Below the pieces are notes generated by a model. The model did not search any database and was not told the origin of the DNA. It saw nothing but the letters and a program-made list of their open reading frames with translations. The position numbers and the translations under genes were made by a program. From an uncultured Bacilli bacterium (GTDB taxonomy: Bacteria; Bacillota_I; Bacilli_A; RF39; UBA660), in contig CAKOIE010000005.1 of NCBI GenBank assembly GCA_934086395.1, positions 1 to 50,832 of the forward strand: DNA of 50,832 bases, in the 5' to 3' direction. Shown one piece after another: positions 14,794 through 24,900 of the stretch; positions within the stretch are counted from its first letter, which is position 1; each line of letters begins with the position of its first letter.

Positions 14794-16126
14794 ACCAACA
14801 CATCCCATACTTGATAGGAATAAAGGCTGCAATTTTAGTATTTTTTTCTAAATTATTATATTTATTCCAATCAATGTCATCAAAAATTATACTATATCCT
14901 TTTTGTTTTAAATCTTCTATTAATAAATTTATTCCTTCTGTTAGTTCCTTATTGACGTTGTTAGGGTGATTAGAATGAATGTATTGACTTTTATTTACTA
15001 TATTTTTATTCTCTTCAAAAATAGGTGTGCCTACTCTATACGCTAAATAATGCAATCTTAATTCATGTGGCTCTATTTCGTTTATTAATTTTCTAGTTAA
15101 GTTTAAATCTTCTTTTGTTGTGTTAGGATAATCTAGAATAATACTATTTCTTACTCTGTATCCTATTGCTTTTACTTCTTTAATTATTCTTTTTATATTA
15201 TCTATATTCATATTTTTTTGCATATAATTTAAGATTTTTAAACTTCCTGATTCAATTCCAAAGTGAATCCATCTAAAACCAATGTCATACATTTCTTTAA
15301 ACATTTTTTCATCATAGCAAGATATACTACTAAGACAGCCAAATAAACATTTTATATTCCTGCTTTTTATTTCGTTACATATATCAAACATTCTTTTTTT
15401 ATCTACTGTCATATTATCATCTAAAAAAATTATTTTTTTAGTATTATAATTATTTATAAGGTATTCAATCTCATCAACAACCTGTTTATAATTTTTTGAT
15501 TGCCAATTCTTAAAAAATACCGGAGTTGTGCAAAATGTACATTTTCCTATGCAACCACGAGAAGTTATCATTGTTCTAGTATCCATATATTTACTGATGT
15601 CTAATAACTCTCTTTTAGGAATATCTAAATCTTTAAAATAATTTGTTGTTTTTTGATTAGAAGTTAATATTATTTTATTGTGATTTTTATAAGCTAAATT
15701 TGGTATTTTATATAAATCACCATTTGATATTATGCAATCTATTACTTCATTAATAATATTATCTGCTATGCCTTTAATTACGATATCAAACCCATTATTT
15801 AAAAATTTTTCGTAGTAGTATGAAGAAGTTTTTCCAATAATAATAAACTTAGTTTCTTTATTACAATTTTTTATTATTTCAAACATATTATTTATTGTTT
15901 CACTTGTGTGAAGTGGTAATTGATAGTCATAAACAAATATTACAATATTTTTATCTTTTAAATATTCATTAATGTTATTATCCATTCTATTTACATCCAT
16001 ATCGATAACATTTACTTTATGCTTTTTATTTATTATTGTTGCAATTTGAAGAACATCTAGTGGTTCAGCTAATATTGATTTATTTGTAAATGGTTTGTTT
16101 GGTGGATTAATGACTAAAATATTCAT
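14786..16126 (-). CDS. Cobalamin-binding-type radical SAM enzyme, first gene of the modification operon
   Basis: 446 residues. The N-terminal 130 residues have the Rossmann-like B12-binding layout (MNILVINPPNKPF at the start, a GKT turn near 98-100, then IVIKGIADNIINEV). The canonical DxHxxG cobalamin ligand motif is not seen, so binding would be base-off without a His ligand, as in many family members. The radical SAM core has Cys192/196/199 (GCIGKCTFCTT), followed by LDDNMTVDKKR and the GIESGS strand. B12 radical SAM enzymes mostly methylate unactivated carbons. RBS AAGGAG. It leads the operon behind a promoter and overlaps the next gene by 8 bp. Confidence 0.85.
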   Translation of the reverse strand: MNILVINPPNKPFTNKSILAEPLDVLQIATIINKKHKVNVIDMDVNRMDNNINEYLKDKNIVIFVYDYQLPLHTSETINNMFEIIKNCNKETKFIIIGKTSSYYYEKFLNNGFDIVIKGIADNIINEVIDCIISNGDLYKIPNLAYKNHNKIILTSNQKTTNYFKDLDIPKRELLDISKYMDTRTMITSRGCIGKCTFCTTPVFFKNWQSKNYKQVVDEIEYLINNYNTKKIIFLDDNMTVDKKRMFDICNEIKSRNIKCLFGCLSSISCYDEKMFKEMYDIGFRWIHFGIESGSLKILNYMQKNMNIDNIKRIIKEVKAIGYRVRNSIILDYPNTTKEDLNLTRKLINEIEPHELRLHYLAYRVGTPIFEENKNIVNKSQYIHSNHPNNVNKELTEGINLLIEDLKQKGYSIIFDDIDWNKYNNLEKNTKIAAFIPIKYGMCWYE

Positions 16127-16158
16127 ATTTTTCTCCTTAATTGTCTCGTTTTTAAAAT

Positions 16159-16187
16159 ATTTTATCTAAAATAAATAATTTTTGCAA
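16159..16187 (-). promoter_or_regulatory. Predicted promoter of the six-gene modification operon
   Basis: On the minus strand, TTGCAA (16182-16187) and TAAAAT (16159-16164) are separated by 17 bp and lie 33 bp before the first start codon. The -35 box matches consensus at four of six positions and the -10 at five. The terminator of the M13 peptidase gene lies just upstream, so the operon seems to be an independent unit. Confidence 0.5.
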
Positions 16188-16237
16188 TTGATATTGAAAC
16201 AATTTTATTTTTTAAATAATCATAAAATTAGACAATA

Positions 16238-16274
16238 TTAAAAGAGTTAACTTAGGACCAAATGTTAACTCTTT
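16238..16274 (-). terminator. Terminator of the ABC exporter-peptidase operon
   Basis: GTTAACTCTTT and AAAGAGTTAAC form an 11-bp stem whose loop contains the stop codon of the peptidase gene; on the minus strand the stem runs into TTTTAAT. The long stem overlaps the last coding codons. Confidence 0.75.
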
Positions 16275-18186
16275 TTTCTGGTTCAATATACATTAAATCT
16301 TTTGAATCTATTTTATATGTTTCGTAAAACTTTTTGGTTGATGATAATACTCCGTTTACTCTTATTTCATTAGGTGAATGAGTATCAATTAAACTTTGTA
16401 ATACTTTAGTGCTTTTACTATAATTATTAGCCCAAACTTTAGCAAATGATTCGTAGGTTGTTTGATAATCTTTTTTATTTGCATTATTTTTTATTAAGAT
16501 ATTTGTAATGCATTCCATAGCGCCTAAATCAGCAATGTTTTCACCAATTGTACGAGTTCCATTATTAGAAACATTATGAATAATTTCGTAGTTGTTGTAG
16601 TACTCAATAACTTTATTTTGAATTTCTTGATATTTTTCTTGGCTTGATGCGGTGTACCAATTACTAAGAAAGCCATTTTCATCAAATTTTGAACCATTAT
16701 TATCAAATGCATGGGATATTTCATGAGCTATTATGAAACCAATACTTCCAAGATTTTCATATTTATTGTTAATATCTTTAATTACTTTAGTGCTTCCAGT
16801 TAATATATTAATTGAGTTTGATGTAACATCATAATAGGCATTAAATGTATAATCTGGTAGAGCATTAGTCGTAGTAGTTGTATCTAACATTTCGTATGAT
16901 GCAGATCTCACTACTTTGTTAAGATTAATAATATTTTTTACTAATGAAATATTACTATCAAAATCATAGTATGAAGAAAAATCTTTAATATAGTTTGTAC
17001 CAATATTTATTTTAATATTGTTTAGTTTAGTTACAGCCTTACTTTTTGTTTCATTATCCATCCAAGATGTATTTATCATGTCTTCATATTCTTTAATTAT
17101 TTCATTTGTAAGATTAGAGATATAATTTTTAGTATCTTCAGTTAAGTATTTATTGTTGTAATTTTTGGAAATCTCATTAGGATATATTTGTTTAATTAAA
17201 TCATAAGCCGTTTCTTCTCTAGTATATTCTTTACCTAATAAATTTTTATTTAGTTTGGTAAATATTGTTTCATAATTTTCAGTTGTATATACAGCATAAG
17301 TTTGAAGTATTTTTATTGTTGCTATATTTTTCCATAAAGAAAGATTACTATTTGTTAAATATTTATTTAATTCTTGATATGATTTTTCATCAACTAAGCT
17401 TAGTTTATCTATTTTAGATAGGCCTAATTCATTAAAATATTTGTTAATATCTAAATTAGTATAAATTTTACTTAACGCTGATTTATCAATAATATTATAG
17501 TATTTTTCAGTATTTAATAAATCATCTTGTTTTAATGAATTATTAGCTAGATTTGTATAGAAGTCATCGATTTGATTAGTTATATCTAAGACTTCTCCAG
17601 CGGTATAACCATATTCTCTTAATAGTTTGTTATTATATAATTTAAAATTATTTTTTACAGTAGTTAATGTTTCGTTGCTATAATAATCTGATGAATAACC
17701 GTAATCCATTGGAATTGATGTTATATATAAAATGTTCTTTCCTGTTTTAAAATCTTTCATGATTGATTTAGACATTAATAATTCAATACCTAGTTCTTTT
17801 TCTAGTTTTATTGCTTCAGTAATAAAGTCGTTAATATTTGTTGTTTTATTAATTTTATCTATGTATGGCTCTAAATCTTTTAATCCATTCTTGTTACGAA
17901 CATCAATATTTAAATATTCATTATAAAATTCTTTAATATTTTTTTCTTCACTTGTAGTTGGATTATTTATTATTTCTTTTACTATGTTGTTAGAATCATT
18001 AGAAATTTCTTTGTTTATATCATCAATATATGACCAACCATCTTTTTTATCTTTAATTGCTTCTTTATTTATGTATTCGTAATAATTATCAATATAATTT
18101 TTATTTAAGTAAATAAATGCAGTTATTATAACAACAACAAATATTATTGCATATAGAATATATTTTTTAGTTTTATTTTTAGTCAC
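16252..18186 (-). CDS. M13 (neprilysin/PepO) family zinc metallopeptidase, membrane-anchored
   Basis: 644 residues. An N-terminal hydrophobic segment (about 9-27) anchors it with the catalytic part outside. Zinc ligands are His488 and His492 in HEISH, and Glu549 in GENIADLGA, the M13 ExxxD motif. The substrate-binding NAYY segment is present, but the usual PAG that follows reads LTG, a deviation near the active site. Length is normal for bacterial PepO. It overlaps the ABC permease gene by 8 bp, so exporter and peptidase are co-translated. This suggests cleavage of an exported peptide or protection of the cell surface; M13 enzymes cleave short peptides outside the cell. Confidence 0.92.
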   Translation of the reverse strand: MTKNKTKKYILYAIIFVVVIITAFIYLNKNYIDNYYEYINKEAIKDKKDGWSYIDDINKEISNDSNNIVKEIINNPTTSEEKNIKEFYNEYLNIDVRNKNGLKDLEPYIDKINKTTNINDFITEAIKLEKELGIELLMSKSIMKDFKTGKNILYITSIPMDYGYSSDYYSNETLTTVKNNFKLYNNKLLREYGYTAGEVLDITNQIDDFYTNLANNSLKQDDLLNTEKYYNIIDKSALSKIYTNLDINKYFNELGLSKIDKLSLVDEKSYQELNKYLTNSNLSLWKNIATIKILQTYAVYTTENYETIFTKLNKNLLGKEYTREETAYDLIKQIYPNEISKNYNNKYLTEDTKNYISNLTNEIIKEYEDMINTSWMDNETKSKAVTKLNNIKINIGTNYIKDFSSYYDFDSNISLVKNIINLNKVVRSASYEMLDTTTTTNALPDYTFNAYYDVTSNSINILTGSTKVIKDINNKYENLGSIGFIIAHEISHAFDNNGSKFDENGFLSNWYTASSQEKYQEIQNKVIEYYNNYEIIHNVSNNGTRTIGENIADLGAMECITNILIKNNANKKDYQTTYESFAKVWANNYSKSTKVLQSLIDTHSPNEIRVNGVLSSTKKFYETYKIDSKDLMYIEPEKRVNIWS

Positions 18187-19324
18187 CGAACAACACCTTC
18201 TCTTGATTATATTTTTTTATTATTAGAAATACAGTTATGACAGATAATATGAGTGTACTTATGATCGTCATTAAAATATTTAAAGTATTAAAGTTATTTG
18301 AGAATATATCCATAAGAATTTGAACACAGTTGACAATTGGAATTGCATAGTAAATTAAACTATCAGTTGAAATACTTAAGATGTTTGTAAATAAAGGTAT
18401 CATTGATAGGTATTGTAATATAGCAAGCTTGATTCCGGCTTCTTTAGCCGTTTTAGTGTTAGCAACTAGAATGGTTGCAAGAGCAGAAATTACAAGTGAT
18501 GATGCTAAACTAACACATAATCCAATTAAGATACTTTTAGTTGATACGGAAATATTCAAATTGCTAAATGATACAAAATAATGACTTGAAATAACTAGGG
18601 TTAATAATACGGATAAGAATTCGATTATTGATGCGGCAGCACTGGCAATAAAGTTAGCTAAGTATTTTCCTAATATTAGTTCTTTTTGAGATATTGGAAA
18701 ACTTAGGATAGTTTCTAGAGTTCCACTTTCTTTTTCGGTAACGGTTGTTGATATGGCCATTGACTGGGATGTTGATATTATTCCAGCAAAAATAAGCATA
18801 AATAGGGTTGAATAAATTGTTACAAGAATAAAGTCGCTACCTTCTAATTCTTTAAATTCATAATTATATTTGGCGTTTATTTCTTCATAATCAATACCTT
18901 CTCCTGCAACGTATGTTATTAGTTCATTGTTTTTTAATGATTCAAAGTAACCTTTAATTAAACTTTGTAGTTTATAACCATCTTGACTATTATCAGTATA
19001 AAAATAATACTTTTTTTCTTCTTTGTTATAATCTATGTAAGCATTTATATCTTTATCTTTATAGGACTTTTCCATTTCACCCAGATTATCATATTTAACT
19101 GTTTCTAATTGATATTCGCTACTTACGATGTTTTCGATAATATTTGGTTCAAAGTCAATTCCTACTTTGTATGGTTCTAAAACTTGGTTTTGATCAAACA
19201 TGACTCCATAAACTATGACAAAGAACATTCCAATTAAAGGCATAGCAAGTAAAGTTATAAATGTTTTTTTATCTCTAACGATAGAACGAAGTTCTTTTTT
19301 GATTGTTATTATTATATTATTCAT
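18179..19324 (-). CDS. ABC-2 type transporter permease (NatB-like)
   Basis: 381 residues. One N-terminal helix (about 22-42, LLAMPLIGMFFVIVYGVMF), a roughly 140-residue external domain, then five or six helices, with the ABC-2 signature ESGTLETILSFPISQKELILGKY between helices two and three. This is the NatB/YhaP architecture. With the ATPase encoded just upstream (8-bp overlap) it would form an exporter; substrates of this group include Na+, drugs and peptides. The co-translated M13 peptidase gene favours a peptide-related role, by inference. Confidence 0.88.
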   Translation of the reverse strand: MNNIIITIKKELRSIVRDKKTFITLLAMPLIGMFFVIVYGVMFDQNQVLEPYKVGIDFEPNIIENIVSSEYQLETVKYDNLGEMEKSYKDKDINAYIDYNKEEKKYYFYTDNSQDGYKLQSLIKGYFESLKNNELITYVAGEGIDYEEINAKYNYEFKELEGSDFILVTIYSTLFMLIFAGIISTSQSMAISTTVTEKESGTLETILSFPISQKELILGKYLANFIASAAASIIEFLSVLLTLVISSHYFVSFSNLNISVSTKSILIGLCVSLASSLVISALATILVANTKTAKEAGIKLAILQYLSMIPLFTNILSISTDSLIYYAIPIVNCVQILMDIFSNNFNTLNILMTIISTLILSVITVFLIIKKYNQEKVLFGD

Positions 19325-20069
19325 TATCTTCTCCTATTAATTTTAAAAACGCATCTCTAATGTTGGTTGTATTAGTATTTTTTAAAATTTCTTCACTTTT
19401 TCCGTAGGCAATAACTTTACCTTTATTAATAAGTAATAGTTTATCACAGATGTTTTCTGCTTCTTCCATATAATGAGTTGAATATAATATGCATTTGCCT
19501 TTAGTTTTTTCTTCGTTAATAAAATCTAAAATTGTTTTACTAGAAATAACGTCTAGCCCACTTGTTGCTTCATCTAAGATATAATATTTTGGATTATGAA
19601 CTAGGCAACGAGCAATACATGTTCTTTGGTACTGACCAGTAGATAAACTTTCAATTCTTTGATAAGCAAATGATTCCATATTAAATCTTTTAATAATATC
19701 ATTTATGATTTTTCCTAATTTATCCTTGGGAACTCCATAATATTCACCACACATTTTTAGTAATTCATAGGGTGATATATCCTTATATAATTTAGTATTT
19801 CCTGACATGAAAGCGATATTTTTCTTAATTGTTTCATTATTTTTTTGGTAGTTCATGTTGTCAATTAAAATCTCACCGCTATCTGGTTTCATAATTCCTG
19901 ATATCATTCTAAGTAATGTTGTTTTACCTGCTCCATTAGGTCCTAGAATCCCTAAAACTTCACCTTCCATTGCAGTAAATGAGATATTATTATCAGCAAG
20001 AAATGTTTCTATTTTATTTAGGTTGTTTTTTTTCTGAAAACTTTTTGTTACGTTTTTTATTTCAATCAT
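19317..20069 (-). CDS. ABC transporter ATP-binding protein (NatA-like)
   Basis: 250 residues with every ABC ATPase motif: Walker A GPNGAGKTT near residues 43-51, Q-loop region FMSGNTKLYK, signature LSTGQYQR (Ser-Thr in place of the common Ser-Gly), Walker B YYILDEATSGLD, and the switch His in YSTHYMEEAE. It powers the permease encoded directly downstream. RBS AAAGGAG, five bases before ATG. It is the first gene of a three-gene operon (ATPase, permease, M13 peptidase). Confidence 0.92.
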   Translation of the reverse strand: MIEIKNVTKSFQKKNNLNKIETFLADNNISFTAMEGEVLGILGPNGAGKTTLLRMISGIMKPDSGEILIDNMNYQKNNETIKKNIAFMSGNTKLYKDISPYELLKMCGEYYGVPKDKLGKIINDIIKRFNMESFAYQRIESLSTGQYQRTCIARCLVHNPKYYILDEATSGLDVISSKTILDFINEEKTKGKCILYSTHYMEEAENICDKLLLINKGKVIAYGKSEEILKNTNTTNIRDAFLKLIGEDNE

Positions 20070-20297
20070 GTTAACTCCTTTTTACTATATACAAGTATAT
20101 CATTTCATAGACAAAATAAAAAGAATTATTGAAGTAAAAAATCTTTGTTCTACAACTAATAATTCTATGTTTTATTACTTTTATTCTTTACACTCTAAGA
20201 TACTATATCAAAATACAAATAGACTTCAAACTCTTTCAATTTTTCTTAATTTAAGTTCAGTAAAATTTGTGGATAAATATAATCATTAATTTCCTAT

Positions 20298-20420
20298 CTA
20301 GTTCTATCAACTGAAAATTCTTTAACGAAAGCAAGAATTAATTCTTTTAATTTATATTTATAACATTTCTCCATTTTTTCTATTTTATTTGGTTTTAATT
20401 GATATACATATTTTTTATGA
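20298..20420 (-). pseudogene. Short remnant of an unrecognised gene
   Basis: The interval 20070-20466 has no intact gene. On the minus strand a stretch of about 40 codons reads as ordinary lysine-rich protein (YVYQLKPNKIEKMEKCYKYK, then LKELILAFVKEFSVDR) and ends at TAG 20298-20300, but TGA and TAG stand just upstream in frame. It looks like a 3' fragment of a lost gene next to the ATPase pseudogene. No family assigned. Confidence 0.3.
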
Positions 20421-20466
20421 TACTATCAACGTCTCGTATAAATTATTAAGTGTTTTATATTAAATA

Positions 20467-21801
20467 TCACTTCTTTTCTCGTAAATATCTTTTTAATAAA
20501 AATGTCATAAAATATGGAAATGTATAAAATTTTCCATTAAATTCAATATTTTTATTACATAATTTGATACCATATTTTATATCTTCATATTTTTCATTAT
20601 CAATTAATTTGTTTAATGATACAGTTGAATTATCATTTGCTTTTACTTCTACCGGAATAAGAGAATTTTTATCTCTTATAAAGAAATCCATCTCTATTGT
20701 ACCTTTTTCATTTTTATAAAAATATAGATTATATCCTTCTTTTACCAACATATCAGATACAATATTTTCATAAATTGCACCTTTATATGTATTAAAATTT
20801 TTATTTTCTCTTAAATCATTTTGTGCTTCAGCATCTAATGATCCAATTAATAACCCTGTATCAGCAAAATAAACTCTATAATTATCAGAATTATAATTAC
20901 CGCCCAACGGTAATGAAATATTTTCCATACAATAGGAAATATTAATTATACCGGAATTTTTAAGCCAATCTATTGTCCCAACATATTCTCAATTTCTAGA
21001 TCCGCTACTAATTTTAGATATTTAGAATTTTTTATTTTCATTACCTAGAAATGTTGGTATTTTTCTATAAACACTTAATATTTTTTCTTGGCCTAAGCCA
21101 CCAGCATATTAAGTAATATCTTCTTCGTAATCTAGAAGAATTTGTTTTTGCATGTCTAATAATCCACTATAATTATTTTGAGTTACAAATTTTGCGACAA
21201 TTGCAGGCATTCCACCTATAACCATATATTCTTTAAAATTTTCAAACATAACATCATATTGAATTTTTGATAAGGGAACTAAATCTTTCATACATTTATA
21301 TAAATCTTCTATTTGACTTTTTATATCCTTTAGCCCATAAAAATTCTTCAAAATCTAATGAATACATATTATAATCTGTTTTATATCCAACACTGTATGA
21401 GTCTATTTCTTTATAATTAATACCCATCATTGATCCTGAGCATATAACATCATACCTTCCATCTATTTTAAAAGGTTTAAGGGATGTTGCACAATTAAGT
21501 AATGCTTGTAACTCATCAAAAAATATTAATGTTTTATTAGGAACAAATCTAAATTTCGAATTTTTTAAAAAAATATTTTTAATTATTTGGTCAACTTCAA
21601 AACCATTCTCAAAAATATCAGAATATTCTTTTTGAACAGCAAAATTTATTTCAACAATGTTTTGATAATTATTTTTTGCAAAATACTCAATTGTTTCGGT
21701 TTTACCAATCTGTCTTGCTCCCCTTATTATTAATGAATAATGATTTTCATCATTTTTCCAATTAATTAAAAATCATCTATTTTTCTCTTTAATCTTACCA
21801 T
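20467..21801 (-). pseudogene. AAA (AAA_14) ATPase with DUF4143 domain, heavily degraded
   Basis: Fragments in several frames of one strand add up to a typical protein of about 430 residues. It begins at ATG 21801 with a clean RBS (GGAGGT). The first frameshift and stop come within 12 codons. The next fragment carries Walker A GARQIGKTE and Walker B LIFFDELQ. Another shift lies near 21350, then a fragment to a TAA at 21109. YAGGLGQEKILSVYRKIP continues past that stop and meets further stops between 20950 and 21060. The last 153 codons (20467-20928) are the DUF4143/nuclease-like end with PVEVKAND. These proteins are common accessory ATPases of uncertain role. With several stops and at least two shifts, the gene is certainly dead. 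Confidence 0.85.
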
Positions 21802-21824
21802 AAAATGACCTCCAAACTAATATC

Positions 21825-21901
21825 ATCACAAAATTCCTGCATTTTCAAATGGAATTTTCACATTTTTTCAACGTATTTTTGATGCAATATCACAAAATTC
21901 C
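21825..21901. repeat. Short direct repeats upstream of the ATPase pseudogene
   Basis: ATCACAAAATTCC occurs at 21825-21837 and 21889-21901 (64-bp period), and similar TTTTCACATTTTT units recur nearby. This is the upstream region of the dead gene. They may be old operator copies or chance in very AT-rich DNA. Confidence 0.3.
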
Positions 21902-21956
21902 AACAATATTTTAACAATTTTTCACATTTTTCCATTTTATATATATTTATTAACAT

Positions 21957-21985
21957 CAAAAAAGCAAGCAAAATTTAATTTGCTT
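21957..21985 (-). terminator. Terminator of the MacB-like transporter gene
   Basis: AAGCAAA and TTTGCTT pair around a short AT loop; on the minus strand the stem is followed by GCTTTTTT. It lies 11 bp past the stop codon at 21996. Confidence 0.75.
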
Positions 21986-21995
21986 ACTCTATATA

Positions 21996-24900
21996 CTACT
22001 CTGTTTTAAGTGCTTCAACAGGGTCTTTTTTACTTGCTATTCTTGATGGAATTAAACCGCCTATTAAAGTTAATACTACACTCAAACTAATTAATATTAA
22101 TGAACTAATTAATGGAAGTACCGCAGTTATATCCGGATTTCCTGTTAATTTATGAATTAATTGATTAATAAACACTAATAAAATGAGTGATATTCCAATA
22201 CCAATTATTCCTGATAGCAAACCTATAATAAAAGTTTCGGCATTAAATATCGATGAAATATTCTTTTTAGAAGCACCTATTGCTCTTAAAATACCAATTT
22301 CTTTAGTTCTTTCAAGTACACTAATATAAGTAATTATTCCAATCATAATACTTGATACAATTAAACTTATTGATACAAACGCAATCAATACATAACTAAC
22401 ACTATCAACAATCTTTTTAACAGATTTCATTAATATACCTGTAGTATCAGTATAATTAATTATCTTTTCTTCTTCGTTATTATTTTTAACTTCTTCATTA
22501 TAATTATCAATAAACTTTAATACATTTTCCTTACTATCAAAACTATTAAAATATAACGAAATCATGCTTGGATTTTCAATATTCTGATATCCTAAACTAC
22601 TTAAATTAGAGCTTGCACTTCCCATCTCATCGCTAGAAAATGCATTCATTAATCTACTTAATTCTTTTTCACTTAAATTAAACTTAAATGCCTTAGCAAT
22701 TTTATCTTGATCAACATTAAATGAAGAAGCAACATCCTTAAGTAAATTATTACTAAGTTCTCCAACCGTAGTTAAAATATTAACTTTCATTTTAGCTTCT
22801 ATCATACCATCAGCCATCTTGCTACCAGTTAGACTTACTGCACTAGATTTTAAAAATATATCCAAAGAACCATCAATTAAATCTTTATTAAATAACGCTT
22901 TAACTTCAGTCCCATCATTAAACGAACTATCATTTACCGAATAAGATCCAATATAACTATTTAAAAATGCAAGTAACAATCCTTTATAAGCATCTTTAAA
23001 TACACTAGATGGAACATAATAATTCTTTTCAAGTTCACTTAAACTATCACTTACACCGTCATTATTTATATATTCATTAACATAATCGCTAACTTTACTT
23101 AAACTAATAACTTTATAAACTTTATCATCTTTAGTAATACTTTCCCTCGGATTACTATCATAATCATTAATAAATCCATTCATAATATCATTTAAAACTT
23201 TATTAAAATCATTTAAAGCACCACTATTATCAGTACTAATACTTTCTTCAATTTTTTTAGTATAACCACTTGTCATATTTTTAAGTTTATTTTCATCTAA
23301 AGTAATTCCAAAAGCACTTTGAAGCATATCTTTATCTATACTAATCATATCTTCAAAATTAATATTCGTATTACTCTTTTTACTATCAAAAGCTTTATTA
23401 GTAAATACATCTATATTCTCATTTTCAAGTTGTTTTTTAACAATTTCACTTTCACTAGCAAGTTCAATAATATGTTTAGTTAAACTACTAGGATATGCAA
23501 CACCTGCCATTAAACTCATTGAAGAATTAGATGAATTAGGTGCAACTACCCCAACTATTTTTAATTCTTCCGCATTATCATATATCTTTTTAACATAATC
23601 ACTATCTTCACTTAAATCTTCATAAACTTTATATTTAGAATTATATTTATACATATCACTTGGATTAACTAACTTTAACTTAACATTCATTAAATCTTCA
23701 TAAGTAAATTCCATTGGATCATTTTTAATATTTACTTCTTTACCAGCCATAATATCTTTAATCATATTATTAAGTTCACTACTATCTCTTAATCCTAAAG
23801 AATAAACAAGTAAATCACTTATAGTGTTCTTACTTGATAAAACAATAACCATTTCATTATAATTTTTAGGCCAACTGCCTGCTAACACACTATAATCTTT
23901 TTCAAGTGAAGATATGTCATCAATCATTTGATTAAACACTGAAGAAAAAGAATACATAGAACTTGCACCAAAAGAAGAAAACATATCACTCGGATTTATT
24001 TTAGTAATCTTATGAGTAACATCCCTTGTATAAATTAAAGGTTCAACATTATAACTATACTTTATTGTAGAAATATCATTTTTAATTAAATCATAATTTT
24101 CATCTATATAACCTTTAAATGTCTTTAAATCATTACTTTTAACATTACCAAACATACTACTTATATATTGTTTTTCAATTACTTTATCTCCTTCATTATC
24201 ACTTTCATCACTAACCATTGTAAGTAACATATTAGTTAAATCACTATGCTCAGTTGTAATTGTTAAAGGATAACTAGCTAAAGTATCTTCTTGTAATTTA
24301 TCAATATAATTTTGAAATCCAGTCGATAATCCTAAAATAAGTGCAATACCAATAATTCCAATTGAACTAGCAAATGAGACAAGTAAAGTTCTTTTCTTTT
24401 TAATCATTAAATTATTAAAAGATAAACTTAGTGCAGTTATAAATGACATTGATGTTTTCTTAACATTATCTATCTTTTTACTAATTTTACTTTTCTCTTT
24501 ACATGGATTATTATCACTTATTATCTTTCCATCTTTAAGTTCAATTATTCTAGTTGAATATTTTTTAGCAAGTTCCGGATTATGTGTAACCATTATAACT
24601 AATTTATCTTTAGCAACTTCTTTTAATAACTCCATTATTTGTACACTTGTAACTGAATCCAAAGCACCAGTTGGCTCATCAGCAAGGAGTATATCTGGAT
24701 TATTTATTAAAGCTCTAGCAATGGCAACCCTCTGCATTTGTCCACCAGATAATTGATTAGGTCTTTTATTGATATGATCTTTTAATCCCACCTTATCAAG
24801 TGCCTCTATTGCTCTTTTTCTTCTTTCTGCTTTAGATATTCCTGCTAAAGTTAAAGCAAGTTCCACATTACTCAAAATAGTTTGATGACCAATTAAATTA

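Noticed and set aside
14794..14832. Longer N-terminus for the kinase/radical SAM protein
   Set aside because: The extra 13 codons would lie within the upstream gene; the kinase fold starts exactly at the ATG at 14793, which overlaps the stop as ATGAATAG.
14663..14851. Plus-strand open frames across the kinase/radical SAM junction
   Set aside because: They are antisense to well-supported coding sequence and are AT-rich by-products without RBS or motifs.
20068..20289. Plus-strand 73-codon frame upstream of the ABC ATPase
   Set aside because: It starts on the reverse complement of the ATPase start region, has no RBS and is unlike any protein; treated as noncoding.
21825..21950. Short AT-rich repeats as a CRISPR array
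   Set aside because: Only two exact 13-bp copies, no regular repeat-spacer pattern and no cas genes in the window.
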